The position numbers were made by a program, and so were the translations under genes. A stretch of 64,000 bases of DNA from DATLZU01 sp051293835 (GTDB lineage: Bacteria; Nitrospirota; Nitrospiria; Nitrospirales; Nitrospiraceae): the NCBI GenBank assembly GCA_051293835.1, contig JBPKMA010000001.1:186001-250000 (forward strand), in the 5' to 3' direction. The stretch's first letter is position 1. Each line of letters begins with the position of its first letter. The notes under the pieces were generated by a model. That model was given only the letters and a program-made list of their open reading frames with translations, was not told the origin of the DNA and did no database searches. Below are positions 44,480 through 53,452 of the stretch, piece after piece.

Positions 44480-44543
44480 GTATTTTCAGAGTCAGAATAC
44501 AATGTTCATGATAGTTGACAAAAATCAATAGTAAATGATATAC
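44480..44543 (+). promoter_or_regulatory. Promoter and imperfect palindrome before the XRE regulator
   Basis: TTGACA (44515-44520) and ATATAC/TATACG (44538-44544) are 17-18 bases apart and lie in an AT-rich gap. With a start at about 44550 the message would have almost no leader, and no ribosome site precedes the ATG at 44554. Upstream, 44480-44500 is an imperfect palindrome with arms GTATT and AATAC, a possible operator. Confidence 0.5.
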
Positions 44544-44553
44544 GCTGCTCCCC

Positions 44554-45783
44554 ATGGGTCAGAAAGGTCGTGCCGAGCCACCGGAAAATATCGACAATCG
44601 GTTGCGTGCGCTTCGTACCGCGAAGGGGTTGACGCAGGCGGAGCTGGCCGACATGAGCGGTATTACCCGCCAGGCGGTCTGCGCGATTGAGGCGAACCAG
44701 TACTTGCCGACAACGGCTGTTGCGCTTCGTCTTGCCGGGGCGCTTGGTTGTCGCGTTGAAGACCTCTTTAGCCTCGTCGCGACCGGAGATCTGATCGAGG
44801 GCGAGTTGATTGCCGGTACCCCCTTGCATATGGTCACCCAAGGCCCAACCCGTGTGAAGGTGGCACGCATCGGAAACCGGTTTATCATCCGTCCTGTCGC
44901 GGAGCTGGGCGAGATCTTGAACTTCACCGTGCCTGCGGACGGATTACTCATCGACTCGGCAGGCGGTGGGCAACAAACAGCTAGGCGAGGCAATCAGGTC
45001 AGAGTGCGGTTACTCAGGGATCGTCGTGCAGTGGAGCAGGAAGTTGCCGTCGCCGGCTGCGATCCTGCCATCGTGCTGGCCGGCGAATATCTACGGCGTC
45101 ATCACCACGCGGCGACCGTCGTCGGCTGGACGATGGGCAGCGCGGCCGCGCTGGAAGCGCTCAAGCGAGGCGAAGTTCACATGGCCGGGCTTCATATTGT
45201 CGATGCAAAGTCAGGCGAATCGAATCTGCCGTACTTGCGGCGACACCTCGAGGACCAAGATGTCACGGTGGTGACCTTCGCCATTTGGGAAGAGGGGGTG
45301 CTGGTGCGGAGTGGGAATCCGAAAGGCATCCGGGGTATTGGCGACCTCGCGCGCGAGGATGTCACGCTGATAAATCGGGAAGAGGGGTCGGGAGCGCGGT
45401 TGTTGCTCGATCAGAAACTGGCGGCGACTGGAATTGATCCGGCATTGGTGAACGGATATCGCCATGTGGCGCGATCGCATTTTGAAGTGGCGAGAGCCGT
45501 GGCCGAAGGGCGCGCGGATGTGGGCATCGGCATCCGTGCCGCGGCCCGCTATTACGGACTGGACTTTATCCCGCTTCAAGAGGCGCGGTACGACCTGGTT
45601 GTGCCCAAGGCAGTTCTTGCTTCGCATCTGCATCTCTCGGCTCTGTTGGACACGATCGTCAGCCGGCCGTTTCGCACCGAGATGGAAGCGTTGGGCGGGT
45701 ACGATACGAGAGAGACAGGAACTGTCAGAAGTCTGAGCGGATCAGGTGTTGTGAACGTAAAGGGCAGAAAGGAGGGAGACTAA
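44554..45783 (+). CDS. XRE regulator fused to a periplasmic-binding-protein domain
   Basis: 409 residues, no signal peptide. Residues 12-70 form an XRE helix-turn-helix (LTQAELADMSGITRQAVCAIE). From about residue 85 a type-2 periplasmic-binding fold follows (IVLAGEYLRRHHHAATVVGWTMGSAAALEALKRGEVHMAGLHIVD ... NREEGSGARLLLD ... GRADVGIGIRAAA), the COG1910-like domain seen in molybdate-responsive proteins. It is probably an intracellular oxyanion sensor. It is immediately followed by a ModA-like gene with which it forms an operon. Confidence 0.85.
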   Translation: MGQKGRAEPPENIDNRLRALRTAKGLTQAELADMSGITRQAVCAIEANQYLPTTAVALRLAGALGCRVEDLFSLVATGDLIEGELIAGTPLHMVTQGPTRVKVARIGNRFIIRPVAELGEILNFTVPADGLLIDSAGGGQQTARRGNQVRVRLLRDRRAVEQEVAVAGCDPAIVLAGEYLRRHHHAATVVGWTMGSAAALEALKRGEVHMAGLHIVDAKSGESNLPYLRRHLEDQDVTVVTFAIWEEGVLVRSGNPKGIRGIGDLAREDVTLINREEGSGARLLLDQKLAATGIDPALVNGYRHVARSHFEVARAVAEGRADVGIGIRAAARYYGLDFIPLQEARYDLVVPKAVLASHLHLSALLDTIVSRPFRTEMEALGGYDTRETGTVRSLSGSGVVNVKGRKEGD

Positions 45784-46644
45784 GTGATTGTTTCGGCCCG
45801 ACTCGCCGTGCCTGCACTGGTGGTCATGTGTGTCGGACTTTTTATCCGGTCGGAGATCGCGGGAGCGGAGTTGTTGGTGATCGCCGCCTCACCAAGTGTC
45901 AAGGCACCACTCGAAGCACTCGGCCACGCGTTCGAAGCGCAGTTCCCCGGGACAAAGGTGCGGTTACATGTAGAACCTGCGCTGGATCTGCGCCGGACGA
46001 TTGTCGGCATGCAAAACCGCTTGAAGGTCGACATCCGCGGTGGGCGAGGGCTGATTCATCTCATTGCACCGGGCAGTGATGAATTGCTCACCCGTTTGGA
46101 ATCCAAAAACTACATTCGACCAGAATCGCGTCGGCCGTATGCGGTGGAGCCGCTCGTGCTGGTGGTGCCGGAATCAGTGGTCGAGGCGCCGACGACGTTC
46201 GAGGCCCTGGCACAGGACAGGCGCTTGCGGATCGTCATCGCCGATCCGGCTGTGACGACGCTGGGTCAGAAAAGCCACGCCCTGCTTCAATCGCTTGGAC
46301 TCTGGCAAGCCGTGCACGGACGGTTGGAAATCGCCGCCGACGCTCGTGGGGTTATCGATCACCTGATGCGAGGACAGGCCGATGTGGGCATTCTGTTCGG
46401 GCCGGAGGCTGTGCGAGAGCAGCAACGCATCCGCGTTGCAGCAATCGCGAATAACGGACACGTGGAGCCGGTGGTCCATTCGCTGGCCATGGCCTATGAA
46501 TGTCCGGACCGGGCGCTGGCCCAGCGATTTATCGAATTCACGCAGGGGAGGGAAGCGCAAGCCGTGCTGCGATCGCTCGGGTACCTATCGCCGGTCGAAG
46601 CGGCGAACGGGAAGGCGCCGGAAGCGAGAGTAGCGGGCCGATAG
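45784..46644 (+). CDS. ModA-like periplasmic substrate-binding protein
   Basis: 286 residues. The start is GTG at 45784, adjoining the previous stop and preceded by GGAGGGAG. A signal peptide ends near AGAELL. The mature part follows the ModA/PBP-II pattern (VIAASPSVKAPLEALGHAFEAQFPG; GQADVGILFGPEA). It is more distant from ModA than the product of 50170-51003, and may bind a different oxyanion. No permease follows it directly. Confidence 0.8.
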   Translation: MIVSARLAVPALVVMCVGLFIRSEIAGAELLVIAASPSVKAPLEALGHAFEAQFPGTKVRLHVEPALDLRRTIVGMQNRLKVDIRGGRGLIHLIAPGSDELLTRLESKNYIRPESRRPYAVEPLVLVVPESVVEAPTTFEALAQDRRLRIVIADPAVTTLGQKSHALLQSLGLWQAVHGRLEIAADARGVIDHLMRGQADVGILFGPEAVREQQRIRVAAIANNGHVEPVVHSLAMAYECPDRALAQRFIEFTQGREAQAVLRSLGYLSPVEAANGKAPEARVAGR

Positions 46645-46725
46645 GGAAGGCAGGATTTTTTTGTGAACGCGTGTCAAGTATAGCGAACATCGTAGCAGTT
46701 ATTCTGAATTAAGAGGGGGAGAGGC

Positions 46726-47418
46726 ATGACCAACAACAGGGAGGGTGTGATGAGTCGTTGCCGGTCGCTGAAGCAGCGGGGCCAGCAGATCCTGATGGGG
46801 GTTCTGCTTGGAACCTTCCTGGCCGCAGCCGGGTGCGCCAGGCTGCCGTACACCACGCAGGTGGTACAGGAAGATCAACGGGTGCTGGTCGCCATTCAGC
46901 GGGAAGTTGAGCCGGTGAGCTACACCCATCCGGTTAAGCTGAGCGCGCAAGAGCTTCGAAGCATTCTGAAAGGCTTTTCGATCCGAGGAAAAAAAACATT
47001 GCCGTTGCGCTGGTTCGCGGAAGAGAAACCGCCCCAGCCGCTGTTTCGCGAGGATGAGCTGAACGTGCTGGTTCCGCATCTTTCAGTCGCTCTGGAAAAG
47101 GTCGGGCCGAGCGACCGGGTCGCGTTTTCCCTGTTTGCGCCCGGGTTCAATCCGGCGGTAGCTCGCGATACGACGTCGGGCTGGATCGCCGTGCGCGATC
47201 CCTACTGGTATCTGACGATCGATCATTTCCACGTGCAACTCCCCATCCAGAAATCCGATTGGTACGATCCCAACTATCCGCTCGTGCCGGCGGCACCGGG
47301 CGACTACCTCCTCACATTCGAGCCGGGACGATTTTGGGTCATGGATCCCGCGACGAAAGCCCGGGCAGTGGACTATCGAGCATTTTTGAAGTCGGCAGAG
47401 TCGGTACCGGCTCAGTGA
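46726..47418 (+). CDS. Lipoprotein, paralogue of the one at 30.9 kb
   Basis: 230 residues; a second ATG at residue 9 is an alternative start. The lipobox AAAGC (Cys near residue 37 from the first ATG) follows a hydrophobic run. FREDELNVLVPHLSVALEKVGPSDRVAFSLF matches the 30.9 kb lipoprotein. It sits 64 bases before the porin gene, which suggests an outer-membrane partner role. The function is unknown. Confidence 0.78.
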   Translation: MTNNREGVMSRCRSLKQRGQQILMGVLLGTFLAAAGCARLPYTTQVVQEDQRVLVAIQREVEPVSYTHPVKLSAQELRSILKGFSIRGKKTLPLRWFAEEKPPQPLFREDELNVLVPHLSVALEKVGPSDRVAFSLFAPGFNPAVARDTTSGWIAVRDPYWYLTIDHFHVQLPIQKSDWYDPNYPLVPAAPGDYLLTFEPGRFWVMDPATKARAVDYRAFLKSAESVPAQ

Positions 47419-47482
47419 GGCTCGTCCAAGGGCGCATCGTGCAGAGGTTCCTCGTCATTCACATTCGAAGGGAGAAAGGTCG

Positions 47483-49213
47483 ATGGATTGTCAGGTCGTG
47501 GAAGCGCGGGCGGCCGGTCGCGACGCCAATCGTCTCTGTCGATGGAGCACGTGGGTGCTGGTGGTGGCCGGGTTCCTTGCCTGGGGTGTTCCGGCCAAGG
47601 CAGTAGAAGGTGGAAAGCTCATCGAAAAAGACGGCAAGTACGTCTTCGTGGAAGATCAGGATCCGGCGCTCAAGCTGCTGTTGGAGCGGGCCGTCAAGCA
47701 GGGATGGATCACCGAGGAGGAGTACGACCAGGTCAAAAAAGAGTCGGAGGAGCGCGCCTATCTCCTTTCGCCGAGTTTCAAAGCCTGGTACGACCGCGGC
47801 TTTAACTTCTCCATGAACGACAATGCGTTCTTCTTAAAGATCAGGTTTCGTGCGCAAATGCGCTACACCCAACGCTATCGGAATGAAGCCTGGCGAAATC
47901 CAGGCGATGCCAAGAATTTTCCTGAATTGCTGGGAGTCTTCGGCGATTACCGCGCGGTTCGTTCGGAGCCGAACTATTCTCAATTCAACTTACGCCGAGC
48001 GCGATTGTACTTCATGGGACACCTCTTTGATCCCGACTTCAAGTACTATGTCCAGTTCCGGGCAGAGACGGCGGAGAACGCCCAGGCGCCGGGATCGCTT
48101 GCCCTGTTCGATCTGAATTTCACCTCGACCCATCTTTCCTGGCTCAATGTCATGTTTGGTCAGTACAAAGTGTTTTTCAATCGTGCGCAGATCAATTCCA
48201 CCGCATCGATGCAGTTCGCCGAGCGGGCGCTGGTGATGGACGCGTTTACCGCCAGTGGGCTGGACCGGCGTGATATCGGCATCACGATCATGAACGACGA
48301 GGAGCTCTATCCCGTCAATTATTACTTCGGAGTCTTCAACGGAGCGGGTCCGGCCTTCAACCGATTCGGCTCATTCCTCAGCGAAGAGATCACGCCGAAC
48401 TGTCCCGGCGGCGGCGCCAGTGGCAATCCCTTTCCATCGCCGGCCGATTGCCCTGCGAATCAACGGAATCTCAATGCGAATCCCCGCTTCGATATCGACC
48501 GGTTGATGTTCACCGGACGAGTGCAATGGAACGTCCTGGGCCGCCCGGGCTACGGAGAGGGCGACCTCTTCTATTCTGAAACGCCGCAGCTGGCGATCGG
48601 CGGGGGCTATTCCTATAATCCCGCCATTAACACGGCCTCGAACAACGCATTCATCGGGATCGATCTCGCGAACCTCAATTTCCGTCGCCAATTGGCGGCA
48701 TTTGGCAACGGGCGGCAACTAGGATGGGGCCTGATCGATTACAGTACGTGGGCGGTGGACGGGATCTTCAAGTATCGAGGGTTCTCGCTCCAGTCCGAGT
48801 TCTACTTCAAGACGATCACGCTTCATGAGAAGGGATTGCCATGCATGAATACCACCTGTACCGCCAGGGCTCCAGGCAGGATCGGCAATGCACTGGGCTG
48901 GTACGTGCAGAGCGGGTACTATCTCCTCCCGCGCAAACTGGAGCTCGCGGCGCGTTTTGCCTACTGGGATCCGGACACGAATGCCGCTGACGATCTGATC
49001 CACCAGACGGATGTGTCGCTCAACTGGTTTCTGAATGGAACCTACGATCACCAGATCATGGTGACTTACAGCAATGTCCAGATGGGCACGGGCGGCTATG
49101 CGATCGGTCGGAGCGCGCCGCTTCCGCCCGGCTCCGGCACCGTGCCGGTTGATCTGGTTGGAGGTCGTTTGATCGAGAATGCGATTCGCGTGCAGTACCA
49201 AATTTTCTTCTGA
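47483..49213 (+). CDS. OprP/OprO-like outer-membrane porin
   Basis: 576 residues from the ATG at 47483 with GGGAGAAAGG upstream. A signal peptide ends near VPAKA. A short coiled-coil-like stretch (DPALKLLLERAVKQGWITEEEYDQVKKE) precedes a beta-barrel of the phosphate-selective porin family (FNLRRARLYFMGHLFDPDFKYYVQF; GQYKVFFNRAQINSTASMQFAERALV; terminal VQYQIFF ending in Phe). Such porins favour anions, fitting the molybdate-uptake context; phosphate or sulfate are equally possible. Confidence 0.85.
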   Translation: MDCQVVEARAAGRDANRLCRWSTWVLVVAGFLAWGVPAKAVEGGKLIEKDGKYVFVEDQDPALKLLLERAVKQGWITEEEYDQVKKESEERAYLLSPSFKAWYDRGFNFSMNDNAFFLKIRFRAQMRYTQRYRNEAWRNPGDAKNFPELLGVFGDYRAVRSEPNYSQFNLRRARLYFMGHLFDPDFKYYVQFRAETAENAQAPGSLALFDLNFTSTHLSWLNVMFGQYKVFFNRAQINSTASMQFAERALVMDAFTASGLDRRDIGITIMNDEELYPVNYYFGVFNGAGPAFNRFGSFLSEEITPNCPGGGASGNPFPSPADCPANQRNLNANPRFDIDRLMFTGRVQWNVLGRPGYGEGDLFYSETPQLAIGGGYSYNPAINTASNNAFIGIDLANLNFRRQLAAFGNGRQLGWGLIDYSTWAVDGIFKYRGFSLQSEFYFKTITLHEKGLPCMNTTCTARAPGRIGNALGWYVQSGYYLLPRKLELAARFAYWDPDTNAADDLIHQTDVSLNWFLNGTYDHQIMVTYSNVQMGTGGYAIGRSAPLPPGSGTVPVDLVGGRLIENAIRVQYQIFF

Positions 49214-49227
49214 CCTCGGAGGAGCGG

Positions 49228-50100
49228 ATGGGGAGCAACCACGTCCGCTGTTCGACGTTCAAGAAGGGGGCTCTGTGTGCCACAGAGCGAAGCGACTCGT
49301 TCTATCCTTCTGGCGATATCACGGTGATCGAAGGAACCGTGATGCGGATCGCACAAGGGTTGGCGTGCACCGCCGTACGGATGCGTGTGGGAGAGCGGAC
49401 GGCTCTCATGGCTCGATGGCCCTGTTCGAACAGAACGTGAACCGAGTTTCGAGTTGGGGAGCGCATCAAAGCGCTGATTCCCGTCGAATCTGTGCGGGTG
49501 GAGGTCGGATGGTTCCGTCAGGGACAAGGCCGGTGGAATCGCTGGATCGGACGGATTGTCCTGGTCCAAGGCAAGCCACCCGATCTGCTCGTGTCGGTCA
49601 AAGTGTACGGCGAAACTTGGATCTTGCGCGGGCGAGGGCCTGTGGTCGGAGCCGCGGCGTGTCCGCAAACCTGGGATACGGTGAACAGCATGGTGGACCC
49701 TCAAGCCGTCTGGCTGATGCAGCTGATCCGCAGGGCTGAAGTCACGCCCTGGGCAGGCCTTGATGCGGCTGTTGGAAAAGAGGAAGAGCTACAGGTGAAA
49801 TTGCGCGGTCGCATCGAAGGTGTTCGTTCTTATCGGGGCAGCGTCCTGCTCTCGCTGGAAATCGGACAGGCGAAGGTGTCGGCCCTTGTGAGCGATCCGG
49901 AGACTGCCGTAGCGTGGTGGCGGCCGGGGATGCCGGTTGAGTGTCGGCTCGCCATCTCACTGGTGATGGGGTGCGAACCGGGGGAAGCAGTCGGGTTGAC
50001 ATTCGGATCCGTTGTCCGTTGCAGGGGGCGTTCAAATGCGTGCATCCGGGCTTCCTGTGGCAGGAAAGAGACTCTCGGCGCCGAGGTCTCTTCCTGCTGA
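49228..50100 (+). pseudogene. TOBE-domain protein interrupted by an in-frame TGA
   Basis: A strong ribosome site (CGGAGGAGCGG) precedes ATG 49228. The frame holds a TOBE-like start (VIEGTVMRIAQGLACTAVRM) and meets TGA at 49438-49440 after 70 codons. The same frame then continues open to 50100 with FRVGERIKALIPVESVRVEVG, exactly the second half of the same TOBE unit, and further TOBE-like parts (VLVQGKPPDLLVSVKVYGETWIL; LKVKLRG-like segments). The whole would be about 290 residues and probably binds oxyanions such as molybdate. A nonsense mutation, assembly error or UGA readthrough could explain it. A GTG restart at 49492 lacks a ribosome site. Confidence 0.65.
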
Positions 50101-50169
50101 TTCGAACAGTGAATGATCAAGGATGCACAACGACCGGGGAACCACGTACCATGAGGAGACACTGAGACG

Positions 50170-51003
50170 ATGGACAAGATGATAGATAAAGCGATACGTC
50201 GATGGATGTGGTCAGAACCGATCATGACCTTTCTCTTAAGCCTCGCCATGACGGCGTGGCTGTGCTGGATGCCGTCGGCCGATGCTGGTGAGTTGACGGT
50301 GGCGGCGGCGGCGGATTTGAACTATGCCTTCAAGGATTTGGTGGCGGAGTTCGAACGACACACCGGAGAGCACGTGAAACTCTCGCTCGGTTCGTCCGGC
50401 AATTTTTACTCGCAGATTGCCAACGGTGCGCCCTTCGATCTGTATTTTTCCGCCGACATCGGATACCCAAAGAAACTGATTCAAGAGGGGCTTGCCGTGC
50501 CGAATTCCTTGTATCAATATGCGACGGGACGCATCGTGCTGTGGGTGCCGAAAGGCTCGAAGCTGGATGTGACGAAGGGGATGGATGTCCTGCTCGATCC
50601 GTCGATCAAAAAAATCGCCATTGCGAATCCCAAACATGCCCCCTATGGGCGGGCGGCGGTGGCGGCCATGGAACACTTCAAGGTCTATGACCGGGTGAAA
50701 GACAAGCTCGCGCTGGGCGAGAATGTCTCACAGGCGGCGCAATTTGCGCAGTCCGGGGCTGCTGATATCGGGATCATCGCGTTGTCCCTGGCGCTCGCTC
50801 CACCGGTCCAAGCCGTCGGAACGTATTGGCTGATCCCTCAGGAGGCTCATCCCCGGATCGACCAAGGAGCAGCGATCGTGAAATCTTCGAAGAATCAGGA
50901 CAGCAGCAAAAAGTTTCTCGAGTTCTTACAGACACCGGCTGCGAGAGCCGTGATGAAACGGTACGGGTTTCTCCTGCCGGGAGAAGATGGAGCTTCACCA
51001 TGA
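50170..51003 (+). CDS. modA: Molybdate ABC transporter substrate-binding protein ModA
   Basis: 277 residues; the cytoplasm-to-periplasm signal peptide ends near SADAGE. The mature start LTVAAAADLNYAFKDLVAEFE and the segments VKLSLGSSGNFYSQIANGAPFDLYFSAD and QSGAADIGIIALSLA are typical of ModA. It binds molybdate or tungstate in the periplasm. It is the first of the modA-orf-mop-modB-modC string; its TGA overlaps the ATG of the next gene. Confidence 0.93.
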   Translation: MDKMIDKAIRRWMWSEPIMTFLLSLAMTAWLCWMPSADAGELTVAAAADLNYAFKDLVAEFERHTGEHVKLSLGSSGNFYSQIANGAPFDLYFSADIGYPKKLIQEGLAVPNSLYQYATGRIVLWVPKGSKLDVTKGMDVLLDPSIKKIAIANPKHAPYGRAAVAAMEHFKVYDRVKDKLALGENVSQAAQFAQSGAADIGIIALSLALAPPVQAVGTYWLIPQEAHPRIDQGAAIVKSSKNQDSSKKFLEFLQTPAARAVMKRYGFLLPGEDGASP

Positions 51004-51350
51004 TCGGGATGTGGGGCGCCACAGCGGATCGATCCGGTGGGCGATCATTGCTGCTGGTGACACTTGTCACCGCATGGATGAGCTATAGCTGCTCAATCGG
51101 CGCGACACTCGTCAAGGAAACGCCGAATGGCGGCATTGTGACCTATTCGTTTAAGAATGAGCGGGGAGGGCCTCTGCTCTCGCCCTATCGGAAGCAGGCG
51201 TTTGAACTGATGGCGAAGAAGTGTCCGCAAGGCTATCGCATGGTGCGGGAAGGAGAGGCGAAAGGTTACGGCAGCGGACCAGGAATTCAAGAAGGAACGG
51301 AAGACGAACCGATCGGTCGGCGGTGGGGCATACAGTTCGAGTGCAAGTGA
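51000..51350 (+). CDS. Small exported protein in the mod operon
   Basis: 116 residues from the ATG at 51000, overlapping the modA stop (ATGA). An N-terminal hydrophobic run (SLLLVTLVTAWMSYSCS) makes a signal peptide or lipoprotein signal, with a Cys near residue 31. The mature part has two further Cys (KKCPQGY and a terminal ECK). No family is recognised. Translational coupling to modA points to oxyanion uptake. Confidence 0.7.
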   Translation: MIGMWGATADRSGGRSLLLVTLVTAWMSYSCSIGATLVKETPNGGIVTYSFKNERGGPLLSPYRKQAFELMAKKCPQGYRMVREGEAKGYGSGPGIQEGTEDEPIGRRWGIQFECK

Positions 51351-51389
51351 GACGCGCGGTCGAATCCAACTTCGCCGTAGGAGGTCAAT

Positions 51390-51593
51390 ATGAAGCTCAG
51401 TGCGCGCAACCAGTTTCAGGGAACCGTGACAAAGATCACCGAGGGGCAGGCCATGGCCGAGGTGACCGTGAAGGTGAACAACCTCGAATTTGTCGCGGCG
51501 ATTACGGAGGGGGCGGTGAAGCAGATGGGTCTGAGGGTGAACGACACAGTCCTGGTCGCGGTAAAAGCCACCGATGTGATGATTGGAAAATAG
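51390..51593 (+). CDS. Molybdopterin-/molybdate-binding Mop (TOBE) protein
   Basis: 67 residues with a GGAGG ribosome site. A single TOBE/Mop unit: MKLSARNQFQGTVTKITEG at the start, TVKVNNLEFVAAITEGAVKQMGL, ending VLVAVKATDVMIGK. Such molbindins form hexamers that store molybdate in the cytoplasm. It lies between modA and modB. Confidence 0.93.
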   Translation: MKLSARNQFQGTVTKITEGQAMAEVTVKVNNLEFVAAITEGAVKQMGLRVNDTVLVAVKATDVMIGK

Positions 51594-51689
51594 CGCACGG
51601 TGGTGTACGGGCTGGGGGGTTCTCTTCGGCCGGTCGGTTTCGGTTGGAACTATGTGCAATGACCGGCGGGTTTCAAACGACGGACCCCG

Positions 51690-52364
51690 ATGAACTGGAC
51701 GGCGATCTGGCTGACGCTCAAGCTCGCTTCGCTCACGTCGGCGGTGCTGCTGGTGATCGGTCTGCCCATCGCTTATTGGGTGAGCTTCTCGCGATGGCGG
51801 TGGAAATTCCTGGTCGAGTCGGTCGTGGCGCTGCCGCTGGTGTTGCCCCCCACGGTCTTGGGGTTCTACATCCTCGTCGCGATCGGACCGCATAGCCCGA
51901 TCGGGCGGCTGTACACGGATCTGGTCGGCCATCCGTTACCCTTCACCTTCGAAGGGTTGCTCGTGGCTTCGGTACTGTATAGTCTCCCTTTCGCCGTACA
52001 ACCCTTTGCGTCCGCGTTTGATCAGGTGGATCGACGCTTGATCGAAGCGTCCTGGACGTTAGGTGTCTCCAAGCTCGGCACCTTTTTCAAGCTGATCGTC
52101 CCGCTGTCCGCAGCCGGCGTGATCACCGGCGCAGTGCTGAGCTTCGCCCATACGTTGGGGGAGTTCGGCGTCGTGCTGATGGTGGGTGGCAACATCGAGG
52201 GCGTGACGCGCACGGTGTCCATCGACATTTACGACGAGGTGCAGGCGTTGAACTATGCCGGCGCCGCGAAGACTGCCGCATTCCTTCTGGTTGTCTCTTA
52301 CGCTGTGCTGCTCGTCGTCTACGCCGTGAATCGAAAGGTCTGGGCCGTATGGCCGCAGAAATGA
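51690..52364 (+). CDS. modB: Molybdate ABC transporter permease ModB
   Basis: 224 residues with five or six membrane helices. It contains the ModB segment VALPLVLPPTVLGFYIL and the EAA-type loop GVITGAVLSFAHTLGEFGVVLMVGGNI that contacts the ATPase. The 3' end overlaps modC by 16 bases. Confidence 0.95.
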   Translation: MNWTAIWLTLKLASLTSAVLLVIGLPIAYWVSFSRWRWKFLVESVVALPLVLPPTVLGFYILVAIGPHSPIGRLYTDLVGHPLPFTFEGLLVASVLYSLPFAVQPFASAFDQVDRRLIEASWTLGVSKLGTFFKLIVPLSAAGVITGAVLSFAHTLGEFGVVLMVGGNIEGVTRTVSIDIYDEVQALNYAGAAKTAAFLLVVSYAVLLVVYAVNRKVWAVWPQK

Positions 52365-53452
52365 TCGTCGACATCACGAAGTCGTTTCCGGGAAGGCCGC
52401 CGATCACGGTAAATCTGCGGTATCAGGTCAGCGAGTCCACCGTGTTGGTCTTGTTCGGTCCATCCGGATCCGGGAAGACGACGATTCTTCGCTGTATTGC
52501 GGGACTGGAATGGCCCGAACAAGGGCGAATTCAGTTCATTTCGTGGACATGGCTCGACACAACTAACGGGACACGGGTAGCCCCGCAAAAGCGCCAGATC
52601 GGGTACATGTTTCAAGACTATGCGTTGTTTCCCCCATATTCGGTAGTGGGCAACATCGCCTATGGCTTAGGCGATTTGCCGCAAAAAGAGCGCAAGAAGC
52701 GCGTGGCCGAAGTCATGGATCTGCTTCAGCTCCGGGGGCTGGAGGAGCGAAAACCACATCAGCTCTCCGGAGGACAACAGCAGCGGGTGGCATTGGCTCG
52801 AGCGATCGTGCGCCAGCCGCAGCTTCTGTTGCTCGATGAGCCGCTCTCCGCGCTCGATGCCCCGACCCGCGCGAGTCTCCGAGGAGAGTTGCGCGCGTTA
52901 CTGAAGCAACTGGCGTTGCCGGCGATCGTGGTGACGCACGATCGGGCGGAAGCGCTGACACTGGGCGACCTGATGGCGGTGATTAGCGAGGGCCGCGTTC
53001 TCCAGGTAGGGGCGCCTCAGGAGGTGTTCAGTCGTCCGCAGGATGCCGAGGTTGCTCGGATCGTTGGAGTGGAAACAGTGGTGCGGGGCAGAGTGATTGA
53101 CAATTCCCGAGGACTTGCCACGGTGGAAGTTGATGGAATCAGGCTTCAGGCGCTCTGCGCGGAGGGAATCGGACCGGAGGTGTTCGTCTGTATCAGGGCT
53201 GAGGATGTTATTCTTGAACCGGTCGGAATCGGCGCGACCAGTGCACGCAATCATTTGCGTGGGGTCGTGTGTGAGATCGATCTGGTAGGCATCCTGGCGA
53301 GAGTGCGTCTGAATTGCGGATTTAGCCTGACCGCCATGGTCACCCGTTCAGCGTTGGAACAGCTCGATCTGGCCCCAGGGGTGCCGATCACTGCCGCGAT
53401 CAAGGCAGGAGCTGTTCATTTGATTCCTCGCCGTGACGAGCAGGTTGGATAA
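52349..53452 (+). CDS. modC: Molybdate ABC transporter ATPase ModC
   Basis: 367 residues. Walker A GPSGSGKTTILRC, signature LSGGQQQRVALARAI, Walker B LLLLDEPLSALD, then the H-loop VVTHDRAEA. The last 130 residues form two TOBE units (VVRGRVIDNSRGLATVEVDG and LRGVVCEIDLVGILARVRL) that sense cytoplasmic molybdate. It drives import through ModB with ModA. Confidence 0.95.
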   Translation: MAAEMIVDITKSFPGRPPITVNLRYQVSESTVLVLFGPSGSGKTTILRCIAGLEWPEQGRIQFISWTWLDTTNGTRVAPQKRQIGYMFQDYALFPPYSVVGNIAYGLGDLPQKERKKRVAEVMDLLQLRGLEERKPHQLSGGQQQRVALARAIVRQPQLLLLDEPLSALDAPTRASLRGELRALLKQLALPAIVVTHDRAEALTLGDLMAVISEGRVLQVGAPQEVFSRPQDAEVARIVGVETVVRGRVIDNSRGLATVEVDGIRLQALCAEGIGPEVFVCIRAEDVILEPVGIGATSARNHLRGVVCEIDLVGILARVRLNCGFSLTAMVTRSALEQLDLAPGVPITAAIKAGAVHLIPRRDEQVG

